Shown here in pieces: positions 17,836 through 25,988 of a stretch of DNA of 57,078 nt. The stretch is from Pandoraea terrae. Its GTDB lineage: Bacteria > Pseudomonadota > Gammaproteobacteria > Burkholderiales > Burkholderiaceae. Within the stretch, counting starts at the first letter, position 1; each line of letters starts with the position of its first letter. The notes beneath the pieces are model-generated. The model searched no databases and was not told the origin of the DNA. It saw only the letters and a list, made by a program, of their open reading frames with translations. Position numbers and translations under genes: made by a program. The DNA is taken from NCBI RefSeq assembly GCF_902459695.1, contig NZ_CABPRZ010000034.1:1-57078 (forward strand), read 5' to 3'.

Positions 17836-19476
17836 TCAATGCGCGCGCGTACGGATCAACGAACTGCAGAAGCTGTAAATGGCGTCGCCTGCGATGACGC
17901 CGGCGGCGAAGACTTCCATGGCATTGCGAACGCTGGTGCCGCCGAATCGCTCGATCGCGACGCGCAGTGCGATACCGACCATGACAGCCCAGCCGGCCGC
18001 CGGGTTGGCGATCAGCAGGCCGGTCGAGAACAACACGCCCAGCTGGCGCTTCGGTCCGCCGATCAGTTGCAGTGCGGCGCCCGCGATAGCCCACAGCATC
18101 AGCGAATGCATGACGCCCGGCGCCACACCGGCCTTGATGGTCGACACATACACCTTGGCCACCGGCGGGATCTGGCCGTTCGCGAAGAATCCCGAATGCG
18201 CGATGTACACCACGGGAATCGCGATCAGGAAGGCGAGCATGGCGGCCATCAACTGCTGGCGGCGGCCGGCGAGTTCGAATGCCGGATCGGCGCCGTGACC
18301 GCGCAGGATGAAGCCGGCGCGCAGGTCGTAGCCCATGTCGGCGAACGCCGGGCCGGTCGCGGCGGAGAACCCGCACAGGATCACCAGCGCCACCGGCGGG
18401 AAGCCGATCAGCATGCCGATCAAGAGCGTGATGAGCGCAACGGCGAACGCGGGAAACCAGCCCGAATGCATCGCGGCGATGCCGACGATCAACTCATGCA
18501 CGAAGGCCGCGAACGCAGCGTAGATCACGAACAGGATCAGCATGCCGGGCGACATGCCGGCGTACAGTCCACTGCCGAGCGCCACGAGCGTGGCCAGGCC
18601 GATGTATGCGATGCCACCGAAACGCAGCGAACTGCGGATGCTCGGTGCGCTGGCCGCTTGGGCCGCCGATGCCTGCGCTGCACCTGTGGATTTCGCCGGG
18701 CGATCGCGCCACACCATTCGCACGATTTGCAGGAGTGCGACAAGCCCCGCGCCGATCATCATGCCGTGGGGGATATAAGCCTTTTCGACGGCGACGCCGA
18801 ACAACGGCATGGAATAGCCGCGCAGCAGGAAGCCGAGGCCCAGCATCGTGAGTGCCCAGATATTGCCGATGAAGGCCGTGCCGAATGCCGACATCGGGAT
18901 CCCGAAATAGGAGCCGATCACCCCGACACCGAGGCCGGCGCCGAGCAGGCGCGCTTGCTTGCCGCCCTTGTCGCCGGCCTTGATCGCCTCGGCGGCGGCC
19001 ACGCCTTGCGGCCAGGTGCCCGTTTCCGGAAAGATCTTCGTGCCGAACATGCGATACAACATGTAGCCGTCGAGCAGCATCGCGAGCGACACGCCGACGA
19101 ACATCGGCATGACGAGGTCGGGGCGTCCCATCAGGTAGGGGATGCCGATGGGCAGCAACAGGCTGTTGGCCGCGCCGAACGTCGCTGCCGAGATCGCGCT
19201 CTGCGCGAGGTTCTGCACGTGAATGGAACGATACTGGCGGAAGAACTGCAGCGGCACGCGCGCGCAGATCATGGCGACGAGCGCGCCGATGATCGCCGTG
19301 TTCGGCGTGACGCCGAGCTTCACCAGCAGTTCGATGCCGATAACCGCGCCGAAGACGCTGAGCACGCTCAGCAGGAGCAGATTGGCGGGCGAAAGCACCG
19401 ACGGATGACGCGGGGGCTGTATTTCCGCGGGCTGCGCGGGCGAAGGCGGCTGATAGGCGGGCGTGGGTGTCGGCAT
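17836..19476 (-). CDS. OPT-family oligopeptide transporter
   Basis: 546 aa from ATG 19476. After a Pro-rich start there are about a dozen hydrophobic segments (LLLLSVLSVFGAVIGIELLV, MLILFVIYAAFAAFVHELIV). OPT-like loops include TGTWPQGVAAAEAIKAGDKG and GYSMPLFGVAVEKAYIPHGM. OPT proteins are proton-driven importers of small peptides or metal chelates in the inner membrane. It lies 25 bp after the IclR gene and 44 bp before DUF1177, consistent with a single operon feeding substrate to PepE, AroM and DUF1177. Confidence 0.88.
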   Translation of the reverse strand: MPTPTPAYQPPSPAQPAEIQPPRHPSVLSPANLLLLSVLSVFGAVIGIELLVKLGVTPNTAIIGALVAMICARVPLQFFRQYRSIHVQNLAQSAISAATFGAANSLLLPIGIPYLMGRPDLVMPMFVGVSLAMLLDGYMLYRMFGTKIFPETGTWPQGVAAAEAIKAGDKGGKQARLLGAGLGVGVIGSYFGIPMSAFGTAFIGNIWALTMLGLGFLLRGYSMPLFGVAVEKAYIPHGMMIGAGLVALLQIVRMVWRDRPAKSTGAAQASAAQAASAPSIRSSLRFGGIAYIGLATLVALGSGLYAGMSPGMLILFVIYAAFAAFVHELIVGIAAMHSGWFPAFAVALITLLIGMLIGFPPVALVILCGFSAATGPAFADMGYDLRAGFILRGHGADPAFELAGRRQQLMAAMLAFLIAIPVVYIAHSGFFANGQIPPVAKVYVSTIKAGVAPGVMHSLMLWAIAGAALQLIGGPKRQLGVLFSTGLLIANPAAGWAVMVGIALRVAIERFGGTSVRNAMEVFAAGVIAGDAIYSFCSSLIRTRAH

Positions 19477-19501
19477 GATTCGGGGGCGTTCCAAAAAACG
19501 A

Positions 19502-20278
19502 TTAACGAGGGGAGGTCCAGAAGGCGTCGCCGACGGAGCGGCCGATGAGTTCGGCGTGAGAGGCGACACTGCGCGCGATCGCATCGATCTCCGCACGCGG
19601 CAAGGTTGCCGAAGGGAAGGTCATGCAGAACGAGAGCGACTCGCCGCTGTCCGGATCGGCCACGGCGCACCCGACCGAGCACACGCCGGACAGGGCTTCG
19701 TTTTCCGCGACGGCGTAACGGCGCTGGCGCGTTGCATCGAGTTCCGTGATCAGCGCATCGAGCGTGGCGGGACCGCCGATGGGCGCGCCGTTGAGCGTCA
19801 GGTGGGGCAGGCCTTCAGGAAAACGGCCCCGAATCTCCGCTTCGCTCTCCCGCGCCAGCAGCGAACGGCCGGTCGAAGTTGCCCACGACGGCGAGCGATG
19901 GCCGGGATTCGTCATGGCCCGCAACGCTTGCGAACCCGGGCGCACGCGCAGTACCACCACGTCATTGCCTTCGAGCACCGACACATAGCCGGTATGGCCG
20001 TACTCCTGGCCGAGCGCGTCCAGCGCTTGGGCGCACATTTCGATGAGCGGCGTCGACGAGCGCACCAGATGCGAAAGTTCGAGCAACAGCAGCGACGGCC
20101 GATAGGCGAGCGTTGTCGGATTGCGCGTCAACAGCCCTTCCTCCGCCATTTGCTTGAGTACGCGCGACGCCGTGCTCTTGGGCATGTTCAGCCGCTCGAC
20201 CAGATCGCTCATGGTGACTTCCGACTGCCGGGCTGCCATCAGGCGCAGCACCGCGGTGGCCGTTTCGAGAATGCTCAT
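19502..20278 (-). CDS. IclR-family regulator of the OPT/PepE operon
   Basis: 258 aa from ATG 20278 with GGAG 5 bases upstream. N-terminal wHTH (SILETATAVLRLMAARQSEV, then MSDLVERLNMPKSTASRVLKQ), then the IclR effector domain ending in FCMTFPSATLPRAEIDAIA. It is the first gene of the minus-strand operon. A perfect 9-3-9 palindrome starts 18 bases upstream of its ATG, so it very probably controls itself and the operon. Effector unknown, likely an imported peptide or its product. Confidence 0.93.
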   Translation of the reverse strand: MSILETATAVLRLMAARQSEVTMSDLVERLNMPKSTASRVLKQMAEEGLLTRNPTTLAYRPSLLLLELSHLVRSSTPLIEMCAQALDALGQEYGHTGYVSVLEGNDVVVLRVRPGSQALRAMTNPGHRSPSWATSTGRSLLARESEAEIRGRFPEGLPHLTLNGAPIGGPATLDALITELDATRQRRYAVAENEALSGVCSVGCAVADPDSGESLSFCMTFPSATLPRAEIDAIARSVASHAELIGRSVGDAFWTSPR

Positions 20279-20296
20279 CGTGTCTCCGGTTCCGTA

Positions 20297-20317
20297 AAAT
20301 GGAACCAAGTTCCATTT
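20297..20317. promoter_or_regulatory. IclR-type operator
   Basis: Arms AAATGGAAC and GTTCCATTT flank CAA, a perfect 21-bp dyad of the TGGAA-N-TTCCA kind bound by many IclR proteins. It lies just upstream of the iclR-type gene. The site at 38026-38042 near another IclR gene has the same CAA spacer with TTGCAAC arms. Confidence 0.85.
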
Positions 20318-20343
20318 AATGATTCGAAGTCTACGGCAGGATC

Positions 20344-20364
20344 AAAAAGGCCGGAAGGCCTTTT
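20344..20364 (-). terminator. Terminator ahead of the IclR operon
   Basis: On the minus strand AAAAGGCC, loop TTCC, GGCCTTTTT. It would stop transcripts coming from the TPR gene before they enter the IclR operon. Confidence 0.75.
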
Positions 20365-20503
20365 GTCTAGAGATTTACCCTAGGGCGCGAGTGTGGGGAG
20401 CGTGGAGGGGGTACTTCAGGACGGAAGCGGGGAATGGGCTGACGTGCCGGGCTATCGCGGCCGGTAGCTATTGGAACGACGCGGGAGTCATTCCGGGAGG
20501 AGA

Positions 20504-20524
20504 GGGCTCCGGCGTCCGGAGCCC
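20504..20524 (-). terminator. Hairpin just past the TPR gene
   Basis: Perfect 9-bp arms GGGCTCCGG and CCGGAGCCC with a 3-base loop, 20 bp beyond the TPR gene stop. The T-run is poor on both strands, so it is a weak terminator or an mRNA 3' stabiliser; the classical terminator lies further on at 20344-20364. Confidence 0.5.
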
Positions 20525-20543
20525 TGCGAGTGACGTGTGAGTC

Positions 20544-21365
20544 TCAGTTCCAGTCGTCGCTTCCGCCGGCGGACCCATCGTCCCACGATGACGTTTCGGT
20601 GACGCCGAAATCGTTGCCGCCCATGTCGTACGACGATTGCCGCGTGTCGTTCCAGCTATCCGCCTGCGGCAGCATGCCGGCATGCGACGCGTGATCGCCA
20701 TCGAGCACCCGGTGCATCAACGCTTCGCCGGCGACGACGCCTGCGCCAACCGCCGCGCCGGTGGCCAACCCGCCCAGGATCCCGCTACCCATCCCGCCGC
20801 CCAGTCCGCCCCCCGACGGTGCGACCGGCCCGCCGCTGCCGTACATGGGGCCCGCATAGCCGCCGTAAGGCCCCGACTGCACGGGCTGGATGATGGTCTG
20901 CGTTTGTCGCCGGGCGTTGATGATGAACGCGATCAGCGCAAACACGCCCAGTCCCAGCAACAACATGCCCCACGGAAAGCCGGTGTGTACCGGTGCGGGC
21001 GCAATGAACCCGGCGGCGGGGGCGGTGGCGCGCACGGGGGCAGCGAGTACCGTATTCAAGGCGCGCACAGATTCAGGGGTGGCGAACGGCAAGCCCGGCG
21101 CCAGTCGCTGGGCTGTGGCCAGTTCGGTGCGGGCGGTGTCGAGTCGTCCCTGTTTTGCCAGCAGTTCCGCCTCGACGAAATGGGCTTTGCCGCTATTCGG
21201 GTGGTCATGCAGCACCTGCCCCATCATTTGCTGGGCTTGTCCCAGGTTGCCTGCTTGTGCGGCTTGATAGACCTCGTGGAGCGTAGGGTCCGCGGCGAAG
21301 GCCTGCGAAGCGCCAAACGCGACTGTGCCGGCAATGGCGAGACCAACGAGCATTTTTCGTAACAT
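20544..21365 (-). CDS. TPR-containing membrane protein with Gly-rich tail
   Basis: 273 aa; AGGAAG precedes the ATG by 5 bases. Signal peptide MLRKMLVGLAIAGTVAFGAS with cleavage near AFAA. Residues about 26-90 are tetratricopeptide-like helices (LHEVYQAAQAGNLGQAQQMM, then HFVEAELLAKQGRLDTARTE). A membrane span follows (FPWGMLLLGLGVFALIAFII), then a Gly-rich region (GGGLGGGMGSGILGGLATG) and a Ser/Asp-rich acidic tail. Known as a hypothetical protein in Burkholderiaceae. TPRs suggest assembly or protein-protein contact in the envelope; the function is unknown. Confidence 0.85.
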   Translation of the reverse strand: MLRKMLVGLAIAGTVAFGASQAFAADPTLHEVYQAAQAGNLGQAQQMMGQVLHDHPNSGKAHFVEAELLAKQGRLDTARTELATAQRLAPGLPFATPESVRALNTVLAAPVRATAPAAGFIAPAPVHTGFPWGMLLLGLGVFALIAFIINARRQTQTIIQPVQSGPYGGYAGPMYGSGGPVAPSGGGLGGGMGSGILGGLATGAAVGAGVVAGEALMHRVLDGDHASHAGMLPQADSWNDTRQSSYDMGGNDFGVTETSSWDDGSAGGSDDWN

Positions 21366-21551
21366 GGTAACTTCCTGGTCGGGCTTATCCCACGCCTAAG
21401 ATAAGGATCAGGCGTGCGCGAATCAAGGCCCGGAAACAAGTTGTTACCTCAGTCACGCGTGGAAATATTACGCGGGATTATTTCGCGACAACACCCCATT
21501 CGGTGTAAGGTGACGCGCCTGGTGCGTTTGCCCTCACAATTCGAGTCGCCA

Positions 21552-22217
21552 ATGAAGCTGAAACTGATCCCGCATCTGCTGCGTTTCCATCCCCGCCTGC
21601 TTATTGCCATTGCGGTGGGGGCGCTTGCTGCCGTGCTTGTGCCGATGCCCATGCCGATGTCCGGCATCTCTCGTACGCTCGTCGGCTGGAACGCCGCTGT
21701 GTGGCTCTATCTGGCGATGCTCTGGTTCATGATGATCACCGCACCGCACTGGCGCGTCCAGGGCATTGCCGAGCAGGAGGACGAGAGTGCGGTAGTGGTG
21801 CTGAGTGTGATCAGCCTGTCGGCCATCGCCAGTGTCGTGGCGATCGTCCATGTGCTGGCAACCGCGAAAGGCGGAGCCCCGCATCAGACTACCGAGCACG
21901 TGATCTTTGCGGCGGCAACGCTCATTGCCGGTTGGCTTCTGGTGCCGACGATTTACACGCTGCACTATGCGCGGCTGTACTTCACGGACACGGAAGCGCC
22001 GCGCGCCCTGCAGTTTCCCGATGCCAATTGCGAACCCGATTATTGGGACTTCTTGTACTTCTCGTTCACGATCGCCGTCGCCTCGCAAACCGCGGACATC
22101 TCGCTCGCCTCCCGGCGGATGCGGCGTACTGCGCTCGCACAGGCGGTACTGTCGTTCTTCTTCAACCTGGCCGTGCTCGGTCTGTCCATCAATATCGCCG
22201 CGAGTTTGCTTGGGTGA
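21552..22217 (+). CDS. DUF1345 membrane protein
   Basis: 221 aa from ATG 21552 (MKLKLIPHLLRFHPRL); the reading frame is open further upstream but without a good start. Five or six membrane segments. Family marks: WNAAVWLYLAMLWFMM, EQEDESAVVVLSVISL, TLHYARLYF, and CEPDYWDFLYFSFTIAVASQ with the TADISLASRRMRR loop. The DYWDFLYFSF-TAD pattern resembles ion-channel pore regions, but no transport activity is assigned. Monocistronic. Confidence 0.88.
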   Translation: MKLKLIPHLLRFHPRLLIAIAVGALAAVLVPMPMPMSGISRTLVGWNAAVWLYLAMLWFMMITAPHWRVQGIAEQEDESAVVVLSVISLSAIASVVAIVHVLATAKGGAPHQTTEHVIFAAATLIAGWLLVPTIYTLHYARLYFTDTEAPRALQFPDANCEPDYWDFLYFSFTIAVASQTADISLASRRMRRTALAQAVLSFFFNLAVLGLSINIAASLLG

Positions 22218-22347
22218 TCAGAAGCTTTATACCGGGCTGACAGCCGAGATTTTTCCCAATAGATAAATGGGATAAATCACGCGTCAAATCGTGCGGGAAA
22301 GGCCCCAAAATATCGGCGGAAATCCCCCGAACCGTCACGATATAACC

Positions 22348-23346
22348 ATGTCGAAATGCGCGAACAAAGAATGCGGCCTCTGCTATCCCAAAGGCGCACA
22401 AGAGCCTGAAAAGAAGGAAGTACCTTTCGACTGCGTGCAAGCGTGGCACTTCTATCAAAAGAAGGCGGAAGCCATTGTCGCCGAGCATGACCCGATTGCG
22501 CGCAATCGGCGCATTAATGCCGCTTACGCGCAACTCTGGCTGGAAGACCAACGCTTCCAATGGGCCGGGCTGGCGGCGTTCGCATCGAAGCAGGTGGGGT
22601 GCGGCCTGATCCACGCCGCAGGCATGGTTGCGAACTCAAATCGGCAGCGCGACGCGCATCAAGCGTGGATGCGGCAAAGTTCAGCGTTGGAGCGGATGTC
22701 ACCCTTTGCCTCGCCCAGGATGCCCATGCATGACCAAGGGGCCGGCGGCGCTTCGGCTTTTGCATATGAAACGCTTACCAAAGGCAATACGGCGCTGTTC
22801 CTCGATATTTGGCCCTTGCACATGTTCTATAAGAAATACGGACTTCAACGGTTCAAAAGTTGTTTGGGAGAGCGTGAGCAATTGGCAGGCAAGGTGGTTT
22901 GGCCGCTTGAGGAGGAGGTTACATTCGGCAAACCTACCCCGGAAATCGCGCAAGGGTTCGAGGCAATCGATGCGGGAAATCTTCACGACGGCGTCAGAGC
23001 TCTTGCTCGTCACGAGCAACTGAACATCCTTCAGCCTGCGATGTACGATAACGTACGCTTCGCTGCCTTGATGCGATCGAATCAATTTTTCTGGGTAACG
23101 AACTTTCCAACCGGATTCTCCCAGGAAATCCAGTTGACGCTGTCCAACGAATGCAAGAGCGAGCGGGTTGACGATCCCCGTCATGTAGGTTTCAGCAAAT
23201 CCCGGTTTGCCAACCTCGCGGACGGCAAGGAGCGGATGAAGTTCGTTTTACGCGCAGCCGACCAGTTCGATTGGTTGCTGCGGGATCCGCTAGGTCGTTA
23301 TGACGTCGGTAACGCGCTGAGCGGGGTCGCCCGGGGTCGCAAGTGA
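22348..23346 (+). CDS. Hypothetical protein, DUF2515-like
   Basis: 332 aa from ATG 22348 (MSKCANKECGLCYPKG); a GTG at 22291 is an alternative and no good ribosome-binding site decides. It opens with a CANKECGLC Cys cluster, then RNRRINAAYAQLWLEDQRFQ, WAGLAAFASKQVGCGLIHAA and ALFLDIWPLHMFYKKYG. The order RNR...Y...W..LA..vS...G...D..P.l.fY recalls DUF2515 (B. subtilis YppC) as I remember it; this is tentative. No signal peptide. Its stop overlaps the next start (GTGA), so the two are translationally coupled and probably act together. Confidence 0.6.
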   Translation: MSKCANKECGLCYPKGAQEPEKKEVPFDCVQAWHFYQKKAEAIVAEHDPIARNRRINAAYAQLWLEDQRFQWAGLAAFASKQVGCGLIHAAGMVANSNRQRDAHQAWMRQSSALERMSPFASPRMPMHDQGAGGASAFAYETLTKGNTALFLDIWPLHMFYKKYGLQRFKSCLGEREQLAGKVVWPLEEEVTFGKPTPEIAQGFEAIDAGNLHDGVRALARHEQLNILQPAMYDNVRFAALMRSNQFFWVTNFPTGFSQEIQLTLSNECKSERVDDPRHVGFSKSRFANLADGKERMKFVLRAADQFDWLLRDPLGRYDVGNALSGVARGRK

Positions 23347-23978
23347 CGTTCTTCAGGAAGTTGCTTCGTCGGCGCCCCAAATCCGTGTTGGTCATAAGCG
23401 CCGCACTCCTGTGGGGACTCTACACGCTTGTTCGTCCGGCGGACATTGTGGCGCTGACCATCGGCGAACCGTATGAGCAAGTGAGGCAGCGAACACGTAC
23501 AACGTTGCCACCTGGGCATCTCGGTCACTACGCGGGAGGCTATGTCGAAAGACCCTCGATATTGCGCTTCACGGATCCCCAATTCGGCTTCGTCACGCCG
23601 GCTGCAAAGCGCCTCTTTGTCGGTTACGACAAGCATGGAAATGTTGATTCGGTGACGATGTGGCCGCAAACGAAGCTTTTGCCCCTCGACGAGACGTTGA
23701 AAGTCGTCACCGATCTGCAGAGGCAGTTTCGCCAGGGAGGCTGGTGCCTTGAAAATGCCGCCAAGTTTCCAGCGATCGAGGACACACCGGCCATGCGCGA
23801 GAAAATGCGCTCTCTACCGGGGCCGACCAGCTATTGGCAAGGGGGAGACAAGCTAAAAGCCAGCATTGACGTATTCCGTATGCATCGCGATAGCCGTCCG
23901 AATGACGAGCGCTTCCAAATTACGTTACGCCTTTACAAATCCTCTGATGCCGGATGCTGCATGAAAGACATGCACTGA
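23343..23978 (+). CDS. Hypothetical membrane-anchored protein coupled to the gene before
   Basis: 211 aa from a GTG overlapping the previous stop by 4 bases. A basic start (FRKLLRRRPK) and one N-terminal span (SVLVISAALLWGLYTLV) anchor a periplasmic domain of about 180 aa. Three Cys lie near the C-terminus (GGWCLEN, AGCCMKD). I recognise no family. Coupling with a cytosolic-looking partner resembles effector-accessory or toxin-immunity pairs, but no toxin motif or secretion gene is nearby. Confidence 0.65.
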   Translation: MTFFRKLLRRRPKSVLVISAALLWGLYTLVRPADIVALTIGEPYEQVRQRTRTTLPPGHLGHYAGGYVERPSILRFTDPQFGFVTPAAKRLFVGYDKHGNVDSVTMWPQTKLLPLDETLKVVTDLQRQFRQGGWCLENAAKFPAIEDTPAMREKMRSLPGPTSYWQGGDKLKASIDVFRMHRDSRPNDERFQITLRLYKSSDAGCCMKDMH

Positions 23979-24002
23979 GCCACTGATTTCCTGCTTGGAC
24001 GA

Positions 24003-24032
24003 GGGGTCGCCCGCGCTCGCGCGGGCGACCCC
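24003..24032. terminator. Strong GC hairpin between convergent genes
   Basis: 13-bp perfect arms GGGGTCGCCCGCG and CGCGGGCGACCCC around CTCG, 25 bp after the stop at 23978. A T-rich stretch (TTGTTTAATTTT) follows on the plus strand after a gap. Probably a terminator for both convergent units. Confidence 0.7.
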
Positions 24033-24056
24033 CAATGCGCTTAGTGTTGTTTAATT

Positions 24057-24343
24057 TTATGCCGATGGCTGTGTGACACCCATCTTGGCTGCACTGCGTT
24101 GCCGACCGATCTTCTCGGCGAGTGCGTAGGCTTCCGTCGCGAGCTCTTCCATCTGCTCAAAGAACGCGCTGATGAAATTCTCGTCGAGTGATGAGATCGT
24201 GCCTTGGCTGCCGATGGCGGATAGCGCCACGATTCGGCTCGTCAACTCATTGAGTCGCAGTGATTCCGCGTCTCCGTACTTCAGTGCTTCGGTGATTGCT
24301 TCGTCTTCTTCGGGGGGGGGAGTTGACGCTGGACTTCAGACAT
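24057..24343 (-). pseudogene. Small gene split by a 9-base poly-C tract (possible phase-variable gene)
   Basis: An ATG at 24343 has AAGGAG 7 bases upstream and reads MSEVQRQL, then enters nine C. In the sequenced length the frame runs to an early stop. With ten (or seven) C it would continue as PPPEEDEAITEALKYGDAES, NELTSRIVALSAIGSQGTI and EQMEELATEAYALAEKIGR, about 95 aa ending at 24057. The downstream frame is open for 62 codons from a TTG. The product would be a small acidic helical protein I do not recognise. Either slipped-strand phase variation or a sequence error explains it. The gene follows a phage-like structured RNA. Confidence 0.6.
24312..24320 (-). repeat. Poly-C tract (9) inside the small gene
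   Basis: Nine consecutive C on the coding (minus) strand, 23 bases after the ATG at 24343. One base more restores the full reading frame. Confidence 0.85.
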
Positions 24344-24365
24344 AGTCAGGCTCCTTGCTGCGCAG

Positions 24366-24450
24366 AAAAAAAGCGCCCGCCCTGGCGCTGCCAGCGAAGA
24401 GGAGACCTCGATAACGACGGGGGGGCGGGCTACAAACCGGGGTGAGAAAC
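24366..24450 (-). ncRNA. Structured leader RNA resembling phage C4 antisense RNA
   Basis: On the minus strand GCCCGCCC (24430-24423) pairs with GGGCGGGC (24382-24375), enclosing an inner CTGGC-AGC-GCCAG hairpin, and is followed at once by seven T: a built-in terminator 23 bases before the ATG at 24343. Just upstream GGTTTCTCACC can pair with GTGAGAACC in an earlier stem-loop (near 24590). A small structured RNA ending in a terminator directly before a short gene, with antisense complementarity to the same leader, is the arrangement of C4 RNA of phages P1/P4. The 63-codon ORF across it is probably spurious. Family assignment is from memory. Confidence 0.5.
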
Positions 24451-24479
24451 CGCACCAATAGCGTCATTGACGGTTGGCC

Positions 24480-24640
24480 CGAAGGCCACCCGGCTTGAAC
24501 CCGCCCAATGATGAAAGACGTGCTCATGCCCGGGGCACGCTCGGCCGCAAACTTCGCGGCCGTGTGCCGACGCGTTATGGTTTCGGGTTCTCACACCCGA
24601 GTCGCGGTTGTCTGCCGCGACAGGAAAAGCTTACGAGCAT
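24480..24640 (-). promoter_or_regulatory. Stem-loop-rich leader upstream of the C4-like RNA
   Basis: Read on the minus strand this leader has consecutive perfect stems: GTCGCGG/CCGCGAC, TCGGGT/ACCCGA, CGGCCGC/GCGGCCG, and TGGCC-TTCG-GGCCA near 24475-24490. The second loop carries GTGAGAA, complementary to TCTCAC in the C4-like segment. No ORF with a ribosome-binding site is seen. Confidence 0.4.
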
Positions 24641-24903
24641 CGCACGCCTTGCACAACCCGAATTCTACGGTTTTACATGCTTTTCGGAATCGTCCGAGTC
24701 GGGGGATTGGGAGAAGTCTGAGGCAATCATTTGTCGACGGAAGTAAGCCTCGATTCGCGTGATAAGATAAGTAGTCCTACGCAAACGGGGGTTAAGAAGA
24801 CATCACCGCACGGGCGGACGCTTTCTTTCCATGCGGTTGATACGTGAATTGTTGTTTCAACAAATAACAGAAGATCAATATTTCGATTTCGGGGAAATAT
24901 CGG

Positions 24904-25587
24904 ATGCAAATCAAGTCACGAGTGGCACTCGCCGGCGCGGCATTGCTGTCGTTAAGTCTTATCGGAGGCTGCGCGACAGAGACATCGCGTACTTTGCAGG
25001 TGCAGAAGGTGGGAAGCGCGAGCCGTCCATACTCGGGGGAGCGCACGCCGATCTCTGTCGGAAAGTTCGACAATCGTTCTACCTACATGCGTGGCGTATT
25101 CTCGGACGGTGTCGATCGCCTGGGCGGTCAGGCCAAGACGATCCTGATTACGCACCTTCAGCAGAGCAACCGATTCAATGTGCTGGATCGGGACAATATG
25201 ACGGAGATCAAGCAGGAAGCCTCCATTAAGAAGAGCGAACAAAAGCTCAAAGGCGCTGACTACGTCATTACCGGCGACGTTACGGAATTCGGACGCAAGG
25301 AAGTCGGTGATCACCAGTTGTTCGGCATTCTTGGCCGTGGCAAGGAGCAGATCGCCTATGCCAAGGTCAATCTGAATGTCGTGAATACATCGACATCCGA
25401 GGTCGTTGTCTCGAGCAGTGGCGCAGGCGAGTTCGCGCTGTCGAACCGCGAGATCATCGGATTTGGCGGCACGGCCGGCTATGACTCGACGCTGAACGGC
25501 AAGGTGCTGGACCTGGCCATGCGCGAGGCCGTTGACAATCTGGTCAACGCGATCGAAAGCGGTGCGTGGAAGCCGAGCAAACAGTAA
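24904..25587 (+). CDS. CsgG-family lipoprotein
   Basis: 227 aa. Lipoprotein signal peptide with lipobox LIGGC (Cys 24). The mature part has the CsgG/HfaB-type domain: TPISVGKFDNRSTYMRGVFS, AKTILITHLQQSNRFNVLDR and KLKGADYVITGDVTEFG. True curli CsgG forms an outer-membrane pore, but this one is shorter and is followed by DUF4810 and DUF799 lipoproteins. That trio is conserved in Neisseria and Burkholderiales without curli genes. It is likely an outer-membrane or periplasmic lipoprotein of an envelope complex of unknown role. Confidence 0.9.
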   Translation: MQIKSRVALAGAALLSLSLIGGCATETSRTLQVQKVGSASRPYSGERTPISVGKFDNRSTYMRGVFSDGVDRLGGQAKTILITHLQQSNRFNVLDRDNMTEIKQEASIKKSEQKLKGADYVITGDVTEFGRKEVGDHQLFGILGRGKEQIAYAKVNLNVVNTSTSEVVVSSSGAGEFALSNREIIGFGGTAGYDSTLNGKVLDLAMREAVDNLVNAIESGAWKPSKQ

Positions 25588-25619
25588 AACTAAAAACGCG
25601 TCAACGGGGTAGTCCTTTC

Positions 25620-25988
25620 ATGAGTCAGAAATTCACGATGTGGCGCGCCGCAACCGCGGCCGCCATGGGCGGCGCATTGCTGTGCGGTTGCGCCACGTCT
25701 CCTAAACCGCTCTACCAGTGGGAAGGCTATCAGCCGCAGGTGTACGAGTATTTCAAGGGCGAATCCAGGGAAGCTCAAGTGATCTCACTTGAGCGCGATC
25801 TGGAGAGGATCAAAGCGGCCAACAACTCGGTGCCGCCAGGATTCCACGCCCATCTCGGATTGCTCTACGCCGCGACGGGTAAGGACGACATGATGATTCG
25901 GGAATTTACGACCGAGAAGCAACTGTTTCCCGAGTCGGCTGCCTATATCGACTTTTTGTTGAGTAACAAGAAAAAGGGGGCGAACTGA
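25620..25988 (+). CDS. DUF4810 lipoprotein
   Basis: 122 aa from ATG 25620. Lipobox LLCGC (Cys 24) then ATSPKPLYQWEGYQPQVYEY, the DUF4810 signature, and a short helical C-terminus (HAHLGLLYAATGKDDMM) of TPR type. Middle gene of the CsgG-DUF4810-DUF799 operon; its stop overlaps the next start (TGATG). It probably bridges the two partner lipoproteins. Function unknown. Confidence 0.88.
   Translation: MSQKFTMWRAATAAAMGGALLCGCATSPKPLYQWEGYQPQVYEYFKGESREAQVISLERDLERIKAANNSVPPGFHAHLGLLYAATGKDDMMIREFTTEKQLFPESAAYIDFLLSNKKKGAN

Noticed and set aside
17809-19548. 579-codon plus-strand ORF
   Set aside because: Antisense to the OPT transporter; composition dominated by Arg/His/Asp/Gln and no hydrophobic pattern.
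24336-24527. 63-codon minus-strand ORF reading WPSGQPSMTLLVRFLTPV
   Set aside because: It lies exactly over the stem-loops and terminator of the C4-like RNA, so it is more likely a translation of structured RNA than a gene.
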